Shown here in pieces: positions 6,868 through 15,406 of a stretch of 15,406 nucleotides of DNA. This DNA is from Candidatus Eiseniibacteriota bacterium. GTDB lineage: Bacteria; JAFGKV01. The notes beneath the pieces were generated by a model that searched no databases, was not told the DNA's origin, and saw only the letters and a program-made list of their open reading frames with translations. Location of the stretch: positions 1 to 15,406 of the forward strand of contig JALOPK010000146.1 in assembly GCA_025453925.1 (NCBI GenBank). The letters are read 5' to 3'. The position numbers and the translations under genes were made by a program. The first letter of the stretch is position 1. Each line of letters begins with the position of its first letter.

Positions 6868-7402
6868 ATCGGCGGCCCTTGGACACGCGACCGACCACCA
6901 TTCGAGGCCCCTCGGTTGGGCGGTTCCTGGCGTTGCAGGGCACACAACGCGCGTGCGCCGCGAGATCCTGCGCCTTCTCGATGCCTGGGGGCCTCCGCAG
7001 AACCCTGCCGTGTGGCAGCGGACCTTGCCGCTGTGGGGATGTTCCAGGAGGGGCCGGGCGACGTGATCGCGGTGCGGCGGGATTGCGGAGACATCGATCC
7101 CTGGTGCCGGGACGACGTAATTCTTGCGCGCGGGTGGCTCATCACTCGGGCGTGGCGGTCGAGGGAAGCGTGTGTCTGGAGAGGCGATAGGGCCTGGTAC
7201 TCGACGCCAACCTCGGGCAACGACCTCTTGCCCGGATCGTGAGAGGATTGACGGATGGAACCCAAAGGGAGGTGGAGTACTCCCATCCCTTCGCGGGCCG
7301 GAGACGGCGTGGTGCGGAACGGAAGCGGTGATCCTCTCCCCGCGTCCGAAAGACGCTGCGGTTCGGTCGGGAACGCGGGAGGAATCGACAAGGGCGCCCA
7401 CG

Positions 7403-7438
7403 AGAGGGCACCCCGCCCCGGAGGGCGAGGTGCCTTCT
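7403..7438 (-). terminator. Strong hairpin, likely terminator of the fprA operon
   Basis: A 16-pair stem (7403-7418 with 7423-7438) with a CGGA loop, one C/A mismatch and one G/T wobble. It starts 22 bases past the fprA stop in the gene's direction. The T-run is poor, so it may act with Rho, or bidirectionally between the convergent genes. Confidence 0.55.
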
Positions 7439-7460
7439 GATCACGACCCAAAGAGCCGGG

Positions 7461-8669
7461 CTATGTTCCTGTGTGTTCCTTGAGCTTCGCCCCGATGCGT
7501 TCTCCGAACTGGCGACACAGGTCCAGATCGGAGGGAGTCGGCACGTACTTGACGCGCAATGGCGGCTCGATCACCGTGACACCCATGTCCTTGAGCGCTG
7601 CCTCGACATGCCCCGGCGCCTCGCCGCTCCAGCCGAACGAGCCAAAGACCGCCCCGATCTTGTGGGCTGGCTTCAAGCCCTTGAGATAGGTCATCGTATC
7701 GGCGACCGTCGGGAACATGTTGTTGTTGATGGTGGGCGTCCCCACGACGAGCGCGCCCGCATCCAGCAATTCCGTGGCCACATCACTGCGATGGTTGCCC
7801 GACAGCGGCATGACCTTGGGGAGCGCACCCGCCGCGCTCAGACCGTCGCCGATGACACGCGCCATGGTGGCCGTGCTGTTCCACATCGTATCGAAGAACA
7901 CCACCGCCTTCATGGTGGGCTTCTGCGCAGCCCAGGTCTGGTACCACCCGATCATCGTCCCCAGGTCCTGACGCCAGACCGGGCCATGGTCGGGCGCGAT
8001 GACACGGATATCCCATCCACTCTGCCCGACCTTCGACAACGTCTTCTCGACGATCTTGGACATCGGCATGAGGATGTTCGCGAAGTACTTGGCTCCTTCG
8101 AACTGGAGTACGGAGGGATCGTTCTGGTCGGCGAACAAGGCCGCCGTCGCCAGGTGCATTCCGAAACCATCTTGGGAGAAGAGCACGCCGCCCTCGTGGA
8201 GGAAGGTCATCATGCTGTCCGGCCAGTGGAGCATCCGGGTTTCCATTGACGATAACGACATGTTTCCCAGGCTGAGCGTTTCTCCGTCCTTCAGCGCCGT
8301 GAGGCGTTCTTCAGGGCCGAAGTGGCCCGTCAAGGCGGCGACTCCCATGGGCGACGCGAATACCTTCTCGGGGTTGACCGCTTCGATGATGTCAGGGAGG
8401 CAGCCGGAGTGGTCCATCTCCGCATGATTCGACACGATGTAGTTGATGCGGCTCGGCTCGATCACCGAGCTGATTCGCGAGAGCAGCTCTCCCTTGAACG
8501 GGGCCTTGACCGTGTCGATGAGCGTCACTTTGTCGGCGAGCACGAGGTAGGCGTTGTAGGTCGATCCACGGGAGGTGGCATAGCCATGGAAGTCTCTCAA
8601 CCCCCAGTCTATCGCCCCCACCCAGAATACACGGTCACTAATCTGCACGGCCCGAAATGCTGAGCTCAC
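7461..8669 (-). CDS. fprA: Flavodiiron protein (A-type, FprA), O2/NO reductase
   Basis: Cytosolic flavodiiron protein of 402 residues that reduces O2 to water and/or NO to N2O, usually with electrons from rubredoxin or F420H2. The N-terminal metallo-beta-lactamase domain carries the full di-iron set: H82-x-E84-x-D86-H87, H148 (MLHWPDS), D167 (SQDGFGMH) and H228 (PDHGPVW). The flavodoxin domain from about 250 has the FMN phosphate loop DTMWNST at 260-266. The length is normal for the two-domain class, with no fused rubredoxin or reductase. The GTG at 8669 is chosen because GGAGG sits 5 bases before it. A TTG at 8684 is in frame but lacks a ribosome site. It is the last gene of a tight ferritin, rubrerythrin-like, fprA operon (11 bp gap). 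The nearby rubredoxin gene offers a likely electron donor. Confidence 0.95.
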   Translation of the reverse strand: MSSAFRAVQISDRVFWVGAIDWGLRDFHGYATSRGSTYNAYLVLADKVTLIDTVKAPFKGELLSRISSVIEPSRINYIVSNHAEMDHSGCLPDIIEAVNPEKVFASPMGVAALTGHFGPEERLTALKDGETLSLGNMSLSSMETRMLHWPDSMMTFLHEGGVLFSQDGFGMHLATAALFADQNDPSVLQFEGAKYFANILMPMSKIVEKTLSKVGQSGWDIRVIAPDHGPVWRQDLGTMIGWYQTWAAQKPTMKAVVFFDTMWNSTATMARVIGDGLSAAGALPKVMPLSGNHRSDVATELLDAGALVVGTPTINNNMFPTVADTMTYLKGLKPAHKIGAVFGSFGWSGEAPGHVEAALKDMGVTVIEPPLRVKYVPTPSDLDLCRQFGERIGAKLKEHTGT

Positions 8670-8680
8670 GGCATCCTCCG

Positions 8681-9175
8681 TCAACGTCTGAGCTCGGTCA
8701 ACCTGTCACTCAGCATGGAGATGTGGCTGAACTCCTGCGCGATGACGTCGTCCAGCCGCTCTTTTCCCATGTTCGGGACGATGGCAGACTTCAGCCCGAG
8801 GTAGAAGATGATCGAGTCCTTTTCCAGCTTGATGGCCATCTTCAGGATTTCCTGCAGCGTCTCCTCACCGGTCAGGCTCTCCGATGGATCCCTGCTGGTG
8901 TCGAACACGTGGGTACTCGCCATGGCGCGGAGATAGAGCTCGGATTCGCCGAATGGATCGAACACCGGGCTCTCCTGCTCGCGGGCGGCGAGATGGTTCT
9001 TCATGTCGGTGAAGGTCGCCAGGTGGTCATCTTCCATGGCAGCCAGCTCCAGGAGCATGGCGTGGGACGGTGAATCCCTGAAACCCTCCGCCGCCTTCCG
9101 GTAGAAGCGGGCGCCATTCCGCTCGATGTCCTGGGCCATCTGGAACACCTCGCCCGCGCTGAACTTCAGGCTCAT
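8681..9175 (-). CDS. Rubrerythrin-like ferritin-family di-iron protein, no rubredoxin domain
   Basis: A 164-residue four-helix-bundle protein of the ferritin-like superfamily. Expected di-iron ligands appear in two repeated halves: E18 (IERNGARFY) and E48-x-x-H51 (MEDDHL), then E118 (KLEKDSIIFY) and E148-x-x-H151 (AQEFSHI). This matches rubrerythrin-type peroxidases, which reduce H2O2, but the C-terminal CxxC rubredoxin domain of classical rubrerythrin is absent. Electrons may come from a separate rubredoxin. The ATG start is preceded by GGGAGG at good spacing. It sits 13 bp after ferritin and 11 bp before fprA, so the three are almost certainly co-transcribed. Peroxidase versus iron-handling activity cannot be settled from sequence. 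Confidence 0.88.
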   Translation of the reverse strand: MSLKFSAGEVFQMAQDIERNGARFYRKAAEGFRDSPSHAMLLELAAMEDDHLATFTDMKNHLAAREQESPVFDPFGESELYLRAMASTHVFDTSRDPSESLTGEETLQEILKMAIKLEKDSIIFYLGLKSAIVPNMGKERLDDVIAQEFSHISMLSDRLTELRR

Positions 9176-9188
9176 GATGCCCTCCCCC

Positions 9189-9683
9189 TTAGTCGGCGCC
9201 GCGCTTCGCGAGATGATGATCGAGCATGAGGAGACCGTTCTTGGATTCGCCCATCATCTGCAGCCGCTTTACGATTGCCTCCGCCGTGGCCTCTTCCTCG
9301 ACCTGCTCGTTCACGAACCAATGCAGGAAGAACTCTGTCGCGTAGTCGGTTTCCGCGCGGGCAACGTCCACCAGCTTGTGGATCCGGGCGGTGACCGATC
9401 GTTCGTGCGCCAGAGCGGCCTCGAATGCGTGGGTTGCGGACGCCCAGTCTCTCGGCGGGATTCGGATCGCCTCGAGGACTACCCTTCCGCCGCGTTCCTC
9501 GATGAAGTCGAAGAACTTGAGGGCGTGGGTCTCTTCTTCCTTCGCCTGTACTCTCATCCAGGCGGAGAATCCGGGAAGGTCAATGGAGGTGTAGTAGGCG
9601 GCCATGGCCAGATACAGGTACGAGGAGAACATCTCCTCGTTAATCTGCGCATTCAGGGCTTCTTCCATCTTCTTGCTGATCAT
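9189..9683 (-). CDS. ftnA: Bacterial non-haem ferritin
   Basis: A 164-residue iron-storage ferritin that oxidises Fe2+ and stores the mineral in a 24-subunit shell. The ferroxidase residues fall at the same positions as in E. coli FtnA: E17, E50, H53, E94 and Q127, with third-site acidic residues E49, E126, E129 and E130. The sequence is colinear with the family with no gap. The ATG start has AGAGGA 7 bases upstream. It is the first gene of the ferritin, rubrerythrin-like, fprA operon. A sigma-54-like site and putative activator half-sites lie 125-263 bp upstream. Storing iron while oxidants are removed limits Fenton chemistry, fitting the operon's theme. Confidence 0.95.
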   Translation of the reverse strand: MISKKMEEALNAQINEEMFSSYLYLAMAAYYTSIDLPGFSAWMRVQAKEEETHALKFFDFIEERGGRVVLEAIRIPPRDWASATHAFEAALAHERSVTARIHKLVDVARAETDYATEFFLHWFVNEQVEEEATAEAIVKRLQMMGESKNGLLMLDHHLAKRGAD

Positions 9684-9807
9684 CTTCGCATCCTCTCATG
9701 TTCGCCGCGGCCTCGTCCGCCGCTCCTACGCATCAAGAACCGGGTTTGGGCGCTGAGGGGGTCTCGCCCTGCGGCAGGAGCCACCACACACACGCCTCAC
9801 CCCACAT

Positions 9808-9823
9808 AAGCAAGTCTCGATCC
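9808..9823 (-). promoter_or_regulatory. Putative sigma-54 (-24/-12) promoter of the ferritin-fprA operon
   Basis: On the minus strand the site reads CGGATCG-agac-TTGCTT. GG at 9823-9822 and GC at 9811-9810 are spaced exactly by 10. Compared with consensus TGGCACG-N4-TTGCW, it keeps GG, CG and the complete TTGCT. Transcription would start near 9798, giving a leader of about 115 bases before the ferritin ATG. A sigma-54 activator gene lies a few kb upstream on the same strand. Confidence 0.55.
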
Positions 9824-9884
9824 GCGACTCGCCTCAATGGTCGTTCCCAAGGGCACGCATACCCGGGCGGCACTTCGGATCGTT

Positions 9885-9946
9885 GCGTCAGACTCAACAT
9901 GCGTTTCACGCACCCGGCCCTGGATCCCACACGTCGATGTCTCACG
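9885..9946 (-). promoter_or_regulatory. Candidate activator-binding sites upstream of the ferritin promoter
   Basis: On the minus strand, GGTGCGTGAAACG (9914-9902) matches GGTGCGTGAGACG in the palindrome upstream of nifU (12513-12501) at 12 of 13 bases. A second half-site, CGTGAGAC (9946-9939), is identical to the nifU one. GTCTGACGC (9893-9885) forms an imperfect inverted partner (7 of 9). The sites lie about 60-120 bp upstream of the -24 element, the usual distance for enhancers of NtrC-type activators. Confidence 0.4.
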
Positions 9947-9998
9947 ACAGCGAAGATCAGCCCCTGACCACCGCCGCGGCGTGCCAGACCGTGTCCAC

Positions 9999-10038
9999 CG
10001 GAGTGCGGGCAAGCCACGAAACGTCTGCCCGCGCTCCG
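9999..10038 (-). terminator. Hairpin after rubredoxin, possible terminator
   Basis: A 13-pair stem (9999-10011 with 10026-10038) with one G/T wobble and a 14-base loop, starting 31 bases past the rubredoxin stop. There is no T-run. It would separate the nifU-nifS-rubredoxin transcript from the ferritin operon. Confidence 0.4.
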
Positions 10039-10068
10039 TTTCCCTGTAACGTGAACTGACGCTAAACG

Positions 10069-10230
10069 TCAATCAACCGGCTCGAACATGTCCTTGCCGA
10101 CGCAACACACCGGGCAGACCCAATCATCCGGAAGGTCGTCAAAGGACGTTCCCGGTGCGATCCCGCTGTCCGGATCGCCTTTCGCCGGATCATACACGTA
10201 CCCGCACGCCGTGCACTCATACTTCTTCAT
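10069..10230 (-). CDS. rub: Rubredoxin with an extra Cys in the second knuckle
   Basis: A 53-residue rubredoxin, a one-iron electron carrier that typically feeds flavodiiron proteins and rubrerythrins. First knuckle C6-T-A-C9-G-Y and second knuckle C39-P-V-C42-C43-V-G, with the usual [12 protein letters not shown] and [11 protein letters not shown] segments between. The conserved Gly after the last ligand Cys (CPxCG) is replaced by Cys, encoded TGT TGC. A Gly GGC to TGC change is a single base. The true start is the ATG at 10230, preceded by GAAGGAGG. An upstream in-frame extension of 9 codons has no ribosome site and lacks similarity. It lies 59 bp after nifS in the same direction and probably shares its transcript. 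Electron delivery to the nearby FprA and rubrerythrin-like protein is inferred. Confidence 0.95.
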   Translation of the reverse strand: MKKYECTACGYVYDPAKGDPDSGIAPGTSFDDLPDDWVCPVCCVGKDMFEPVD

Positions 10231-10289
10231 GAAACCCTCCTTCGAGCACGCTGGCACCCCTGGAGCCGCTCACTTCGGACGGACGGGGA

Positions 10290-11477
10290 TCAATCCCGAC
10301 CCGCGCCCAGAGTCCTTTCGAACGCTCCATCCTTGGCAAACGGGGATATCTCCCGCAGCCGCTTAATGATTCCCGGCATATGCCGGAGCACGAAATCGAT
10401 CTCATCCTCGACAGTGTATCGGCTCAGGCTGAACCGTATGGAGCCGTGGGCAAACGTGAAGGGGACACCCATCGCCCGCAGCACGTGAGACGGCTGGAGC
10501 GATCCCGAGGCGCACGCCGATCCAGAGGATGCGGCAATTCCCAGATCGTCAAGCATGAGCAGAATCGCCTCGCCTTCAACGAACTCGAAGCTCACGTTCA
10601 GCGTGTTGGGCAGCCGTTCGGCTCCGTTCACTCGTACGTCGGGGCAGGATTCCCGAATTCCTGCCTCGAGCCTATCCCGGAGCTGAGCGATTCGATACTC
10701 GTTCGGCAGCTCCCGCAGTGCAAGTTCCGCTGCCCGCCCGAGGCCCACGATACCGGGCACATTCTCCGTACCCGCGCGGCGGTTGCCCTCGTGATGCCCG
10801 CCGATGACCTGGGGCATGAGCTTCGTGCCCTTGCGCACGTAGAGCACGCCCACGCCTTTCGGTGCATGCAGTTTGTGCCCGGATATGGAAAGAAGGTCGA
10901 CCGGAACGCCTGCAAGGTTGATGGGCACCTTGCCGGCCGCCTGCACGGCATCGGTATGGAAGACGACCCCCCTCGCCTTCACGATTTCGGCGATCCGATG
11001 AATGGGAAACACCACGCCGGTCTCGTTGTTGGCCCACATGATGCTCACGATGGCAGTCTCGGGCGTGATTGATCGCTCAAGTAGATCGAGATCCAGTGAA
11101 CCATCGGATTCGACCGGCAACTCGGTCACGAGGAATCCCCGCTCGCTGAGGTGCCGGACCAATCCGAGCACGGCCGGGTGCTCCACGCGAGTGGTGATGA
11201 TGTGGCGCTTCACCCCGGCCAGCACCTCCAGAGTGCCTTTGATGGCGAGGTTGTCGCTCTCGGAACCGCCGCTGGTGAACACGATCTCGGCCGGATCGGC
11301 CCCCAAAAGCGCGGCAACCTGCTCACGGGCGCGGGCGATGTGGGTCGCGATCTGGCCGCCGAAACTGTGCATGCTGGATGCGTTGCCGTAGAGGTCACCC
11401 CAGAACGGGTGCATAGCTTCGATCACTTCCGGGGCCACCATGGTCGTGGCGTTGTTGTCGAGGTAGACTGTCCTCAT
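10290..11477 (-). CDS. nifS: Cysteine desulfurase NifS
   Basis: PLP-dependent enzyme of 395 residues that takes sulfur from L-cysteine and hands it as persulfide to the NifU scaffold. Key residues: N-terminal YLDNNATT (5-12), TSGGSESDN (68-76), PLP-stacking H100 (RVEHPAV), WANNETG (148-154), PLP Schiff-base lysine K202 (SISGHK), the GGHHEGNRRAGTEN loop (226-239) and catalytic C322 (SSGSACASGS). The short active-site loop is class I (NifS/IscS type). The ATG start overlaps the nifU stop as ATGA, and GAGGAGG within nifU's end gives the ribosome site. With three-domain NifU as partner the NIF naming fits, but no nitrogenase genes are visible. A housekeeping or stress role is likely, as in many anaerobes that use NIF machinery generally. 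Confidence 0.96.
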   Translation of the reverse strand: MRTVYLDNNATTMVAPEVIEAMHPFWGDLYGNASSMHSFGGQIATHIARAREQVAALLGADPAEIVFTSGGSESDNLAIKGTLEVLAGVKRHIITTRVEHPAVLGLVRHLSERGFLVTELPVESDGSLDLDLLERSITPETAIVSIMWANNETGVVFPIHRIAEIVKARGVVFHTDAVQAAGKVPINLAGVPVDLLSISGHKLHAPKGVGVLYVRKGTKLMPQVIGGHHEGNRRAGTENVPGIVGLGRAAELALRELPNEYRIAQLRDRLEAGIRESCPDVRVNGAERLPNTLNVSFEFVEGEAILLMLDDLGIAASSGSACASGSLQPSHVLRAMGVPFTFAHGSIRFSLSRYTVEDEIDFVLRHMPGIIKRLREISPFAKDGAFERTLGAGRD

Positions 11478-12325
11478 CTCGCATCCTCCTCGATCACGAC
11501 CAGCTCAGGGGAGACGAACTCCCGAAGCTTGCTCTGGACGACGTCCCTCAGCGTGAACTGCGAAACCATGCAATTGGCGCAGTTGCCCCGGAGCGAGACG
11601 ATCACCGATTCGCCGACGACGTCGATCAGCTCCACGTCGCCGCCATCGCGGCGGAGTTTCGGTCGAACTTCGCGTTCCAGGGTCTCCTCGATCAGCCGTA
11701 TTCTCTCGACATTGGTCATGCGCCGAGGCTTGACCACCGGCGCAGGTTCGGCGACCGGCCGGGTGCCGCCCATCTGATCGAGGATGCGCTGAATGTCGGC
11801 GACGCAGCCTCCGCAGCCTCCGCCCGCCTTCGTGTAGTGAGTGACCTGTTCAACGGTGGTGAGCGCGTTCTCCCGGATGACTCGCTCGATCTCGTTTTCC
11901 GTGACGCCGAAACACGTGCAGACGACGCTGCCCTCCAGCTCCCGATTGCTCTGGGTTCCCGTGCGGTAGTGCGCGATTGCAGCCTCCAGGGCCTCCCTGC
12001 CCATCACCGAGCAATGCATCTTCTGCTCCGGCAGGCCGCCGAGATAGGCGGCGATGTCCTGGTTCGTCACCTTCTCCGCCTCCTCCAGCGTCATCCCCTT
12101 GATCATCTCAGTGAGAGCCGAAGACGAAGCAATAGCGCTGCCGCATCCGAAGGTCTGGAACTTCACGTCGGCGACCCTGCCTTGATCGTCCAGCTTGAAC
12201 ATCAGCTTGAGGGCGTCGCCACACGCGAGAGAACCCACGACTCCCACGCCATCCGGATCCTCTATGGAGCCGACGTTCCGTGGATTGCGGAAGTGCTCCT
12301 TCACCTTATCCGTGTAGTCCCACAC
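11474..12325 (-). CDS. nifU: Fe-S cluster scaffold NifU (three-domain)
   Basis: A 283-residue scaffold on which [2Fe-2S] and [4Fe-4S] clusters are assembled and passed to target proteins. The IscU-like N-domain carries C35, C61 and C105 (LACGDALK, TFGCGSA, MHCSVMG). The central BFD-like [2Fe-2S] domain has C136-x-C138 and C171-x-x-C174 (CTCFGVTE, GGGCGGC). The C-terminal Nfu domain has C249-x-x-C252 (GNCANC). These positions parallel Azotobacter NifU closely. The GTG at 12325 is chosen: AGGAGG lies 7 bases upstream and the canonical (M)WDYTDKVKEHF N-terminus starts there. An upstream in-frame extension of 19 codons looks spurious. First gene of nifU-nifS-rubredoxin. The upstream 220 bp holds a perfect palindrome and a GG-N10-GC site, suggesting control by the adjacent sigma-54 activator. 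Confidence 0.96.
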   Translation of the reverse strand: MWDYTDKVKEHFRNPRNVGSIEDPDGVGVVGSLACGDALKLMFKLDDQGRVADVKFQTFGCGSAIASSSALTEMIKGMTLEEAEKVTNQDIAAYLGGLPEQKMHCSVMGREALEAAIAHYRTGTQSNRELEGSVVCTCFGVTENEIERVIRENALTTVEQVTHYTKAGGGCGGCVADIQRILDQMGGTRPVAEPAPVVKPRRMTNVERIRLIEETLEREVRPKLRRDGGDVELIDVVGESVIVSLRGNCANCMVSQFTLRDVVQSKLREFVSPELVVIEEDAR

Positions 12326-12413
12326 CTGGAATCCTCCTGGCTCTGTGCTCGTCTGCATACGCCGCGAGATATACGGAGGCAACGCCTTGTACGCGGCACG
12401 TTTCTATCGCGTT

Positions 12414-12427
12414 GCACCGGAGCGGCC
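12414..12427 (-). promoter_or_regulatory. Weak sigma-54-like site upstream of nifU
   Basis: Minus strand AGGCCGCTCCGGTGCA has GG (12427-12426) and GC (12415-12414) exactly 10 apart, with GGC and TGCA matching the consensus. Other GG-N10-GC pairs occur in the same 220 bp, for example about 40 bp further upstream, so this is only suggestive. The start site would be near 12402, about 77 bases before the nifU start. Confidence 0.25.
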
Positions 12428-12481
12428 TGTCTCCCTTCGACTCCCACTTCTCTTCGATTCGCGAGCCCGATGCGGGCCTCC

Positions 12482-12509
12482 CGTGAGACGCACGCCGCAC
12501 CGTCTCACG
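12482..12509. promoter_or_regulatory. Perfect 9 bp-arm palindrome between the activator gene and nifU
   Basis: CGTGAGACG and CGTCTCACG are perfectly complementary with a 10 bp spacer. It sits about 70 bp upstream of the possible nifU -24 element, fitting an enhancer for an NtrC-type activator. Its half-site recurs upstream of ferritin. It also lies 37 bases past the activator's stop, so a terminator hairpin is the alternative, though no T-run follows. Confidence 0.5.
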
Positions 12510-12545
12510 CACCACGAAGCAAGGCCCATGCCGCCGGAGCGACAT

Positions 12546-14414
<1,869 letters not shown>

Positions 14415-14444
14415 GGGCACACCTCCGCTGAACCAAAGAAGGAA

Positions 14445-14475
14445 CGCGGGTGACATCTCCAAGGCAACACCCGCG
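14445..14475. promoter_or_regulatory. Perfect inverted repeat in the divergent activator/fumarase region
   Basis: CGCGGGTG (14445-14452) and CACCCGCG (14468-14475), 8 perfect pairs with a 15 bp spacer. It is 30 bp upstream of the activator start and 59-89 bp upstream of the putative fumarase -24 element. It could be an operator for autoregulation or an enhancer. It does not match the nifU palindrome. Confidence 0.35.
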
Positions 14476-14497
14476 CGGCCCGGAGGTGCTGCACACC

Positions 14498-14547
14498 GGT
14501 GCGTCGACACGACGGCGCCGGGGGCGCGGGAGTGGAGAGCCACTTGC
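14498..14547 (+). promoter_or_regulatory. Putative sigma-54 promoter of fumarase with upstream GGTGCGT
   Basis: TGGAGAG-ccac-TTGC at 14533-14547 has TGG and TTGC both perfect with the exact 10-base GG-to-GC spacing. Transcription would begin near 14559, about 64 bases before the fumarase GTG. GGTGCGT at 14498-14504 is the same core seen upstream of nifU and ferritin, although here it lies only about 30 bp from the -24 element. Confidence 0.45.
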
Positions 14548-14622
14548 CGGGAACGTCGGCAGATGCCTATTTCGATGGGCAGGTGAGGCACGGAAATCGC
14601 GTCAAGGCCAAAGGAGGCATCG

Positions 14623-15406
14623 GTGGCCCTCGGGGATCTGGTCGCACACGAGTATCGCATCGCCCGCGACTCCATGGGTGAATTCATGGTGCCGGTCGAT
14701 GCACTGTACGGCGCATCGACCGCGAGGGCGGTCGAGAACTTCACCATTTCAGGGTGGAGAATGCCACGGGACATGCTGCGCCGATGGGCTGCTGGACCAG
14801 CACTTCCCGGTGGACGTTTTCCAGACCGGCTCCGGCACCAGCACCAACATGAACGCCAACGAGGTCATCGCGCGCCGCGCGAGTCAGCTCCTGGGCGCCT
14901 GCCCGCCCGATATCCACCCCAATGATCACGTGAACATGGGGCAGAGCAGCAATGATGTGATTCCTTCTGCGATTCATGTCGCGGCCCTGGTCGCTATCGA
15001 GCGCGATCTGTTGCCCCGGCTGGATATGCTCGTTGCGACCCTGAGCCGGAAGGCTGCCGAGTTCGATCAAGTGGTCAAAATAGGCCGGACTCACCTTCAG
15101 GATGCCACACCGATCAGGTTGGGTCAGGAGTTCCATGCCTGGGCGCAGCAGACGGCCGCCGAGGCGGGCAATGTGCGGCGCGCCGGCCGGTCCTTGTCCG
15201 AGTTGGCCATGGGGGGAACCGCGGTCGGCACCGGCACGAACACCCACCCCGAGTTCGGCGCCAGGATGGCCGCCGAACTCACGACCCTGACCGGGTTCGC
15301 TTTTCGGGAGGCCTCCCACCACGTGGCGGCCCAATCCTATCCGCAGGCTATCGTCGCTGCCAGCGCGGCCCTGCATTCTCTGGCCGCGGTGCTGCTGAAG
15401 ATGGCG
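14623..15406 (+). pseudogene. fumC: Class II fumarate hydratase, internal deletion/frameshift, cut by window end
   Basis: Class II fumarase interconverts fumarate and malate in the TCA cycle without an Fe-S cluster. The GTG at 14623 has AAGGAGG 5 bases upstream. The first ~50 codons ([36 protein letters not shown]) are a normal FumC N-terminus in frame 1. Around 14783 the homology jumps to frame 2 at [20 protein letters not shown] and continues without a stop to the window end. It passes through [38 protein letters not shown] and GGTAVGTGTNTHPE. Compared with E. coli FumC, about 35 residues between MPRDMLR and DGLLDQHFP are missing and the frame is shifted. Reading frame 1 alone stops at 14925. 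Everything downstream is well conserved, so this is either a very recent lesion or an assembly/sequencing deletion. The 3' end lies outside the window. Confidence 0.85.

Larger units (their letters stand above)
6837..7460. other. 624 bp convergent intergenic region without a credible gene
   Basis: Open frames on both strands are Arg/Pro-rich, lack recognisable domains and lack good ribosome sites. I see a CGGTCG/CGACCG palindromic cluster just after the permease (6846-6867) and a strong hairpin near the far end (7403-7438). Nothing else is supported. It separates the plus-strand exporter from the minus-strand stress operon. Confidence 0.6.
9684..10068. other. Regulatory intergenic region upstream of ferritin
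   Basis: No gene is supported in these 385 bases. They hold the putative sigma-54 promoter (9808-9823), candidate enhancer half-sites (9885-9946) and a hairpin after rubredoxin (9999-10038). Confidence 0.6.

Noticed and set aside
6778-7401. 207-codon minus-strand frame in the convergent gap
   Set aside because: Arg/Pro-rich with no domain or ribosome site, and it runs into the end of the permease gene.
8670-8684. TTG start for fprA overlapping the previous gene's stop
   Set aside because: No Shine-Dalgarno before it; the GTG at 8669 has GGAGG at ideal spacing.
10240-10256. Sigma-54-like GG-N10-GC site just before rubredoxin
   Set aside because: The transcript would begin at or after the ribosome site, which conflicts with the clear GGAGG; the match is also weak.
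10290-12325. Nitrogen fixation island
   Set aside because: Only nifU and nifS are present; no nifHDK or other nitrogenase assembly genes occur in the window, and NIF-type Fe-S systems are common in non-fixing anaerobes.
14415-14774. 120-residue N-terminal extension of the sigma-54 activator
   Set aside because: Low-complexity sequence with no ribosome site. It overlaps the fumarase start on the other strand, whereas the ATG at 14414 has GGAGGT upstream and begins the recognisable fold.

Overview
The window is a high-GC bacterial chromosome segment. It looks like an anaerobic or microaerophilic Gram-negative-type organism: it has a flavodiiron protein, a rubredoxin, a rubrerythrin-like protein, a bacterial ferritin, NifU/NifS and a sigma-54 activator. 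Most starts have good Shine-Dalgarno sequences and GTG starts are frequent. I cannot fix the phylum from the sequence. The many dispersed intergenic repeats suggest a large environmental genome.

Layout. (1) Positions 1-1144: 3' end of a polysaccharide flippase. (2) 1145-4300: an accessory, repeat-rich stretch. It holds an AAA ATPase of the DUF4143 family (1725-2921), with two copies of a ~190 bp repeat before it and one after it. Next come smaller repeats, two clear palindromes, and a nucleotidyltransferase related to aminoglycoside/lincosamide adenylyltransferases (3656-4246). (3) 4616-6836: a two-gene NatAB-like ABC exporter, ATPase plus ABC-2 permease, overlapping by 8 bp. (4) 6837-7460: non-coding, ending in a strong hairpin. 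(5) 7461-12325, all on the minus strand: nifU-nifS-rubredoxin, then ferritin, rubrerythrin-like protein and fprA. (6) 12546-14414, minus strand: a sigma-54 activator with an unusual N-terminus. (7) 14623 to the window end, plus strand: a class II fumarase gene that appears to carry an internal out-of-frame deletion.

How the genes fit together. Region 5 reads as one physiological unit. NifS/NifU build or repair Fe-S clusters. Rubredoxin can feed electrons to the flavodiiron protein, which reduces O2 or NO. Ferritin and the rubrerythrin-like protein handle iron and peroxide. The neighbouring activator has a low-molecular-weight phosphatase/arsenate reductase (ArsC) fold whose catalytic Cys is Gly. 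This is followed by a Cys-rich PAS domain, a sigma-54 AAA+ domain with GAFTGA, and a Fis-type HTH. GG-N10-GC promoter-like sites lie upstream of ferritin, fumarase and (weaker) nifU, and a shared GGTGCGT core recurs nearby. From this I infer a sigma-54 regulon for O2/NO defence and Fe-S maintenance, controlled by a catalytically dead ArsC-like sensor. This is the most interesting hypothesis in the window. The domain content is read directly from the sequence; the regulatory links are inference.
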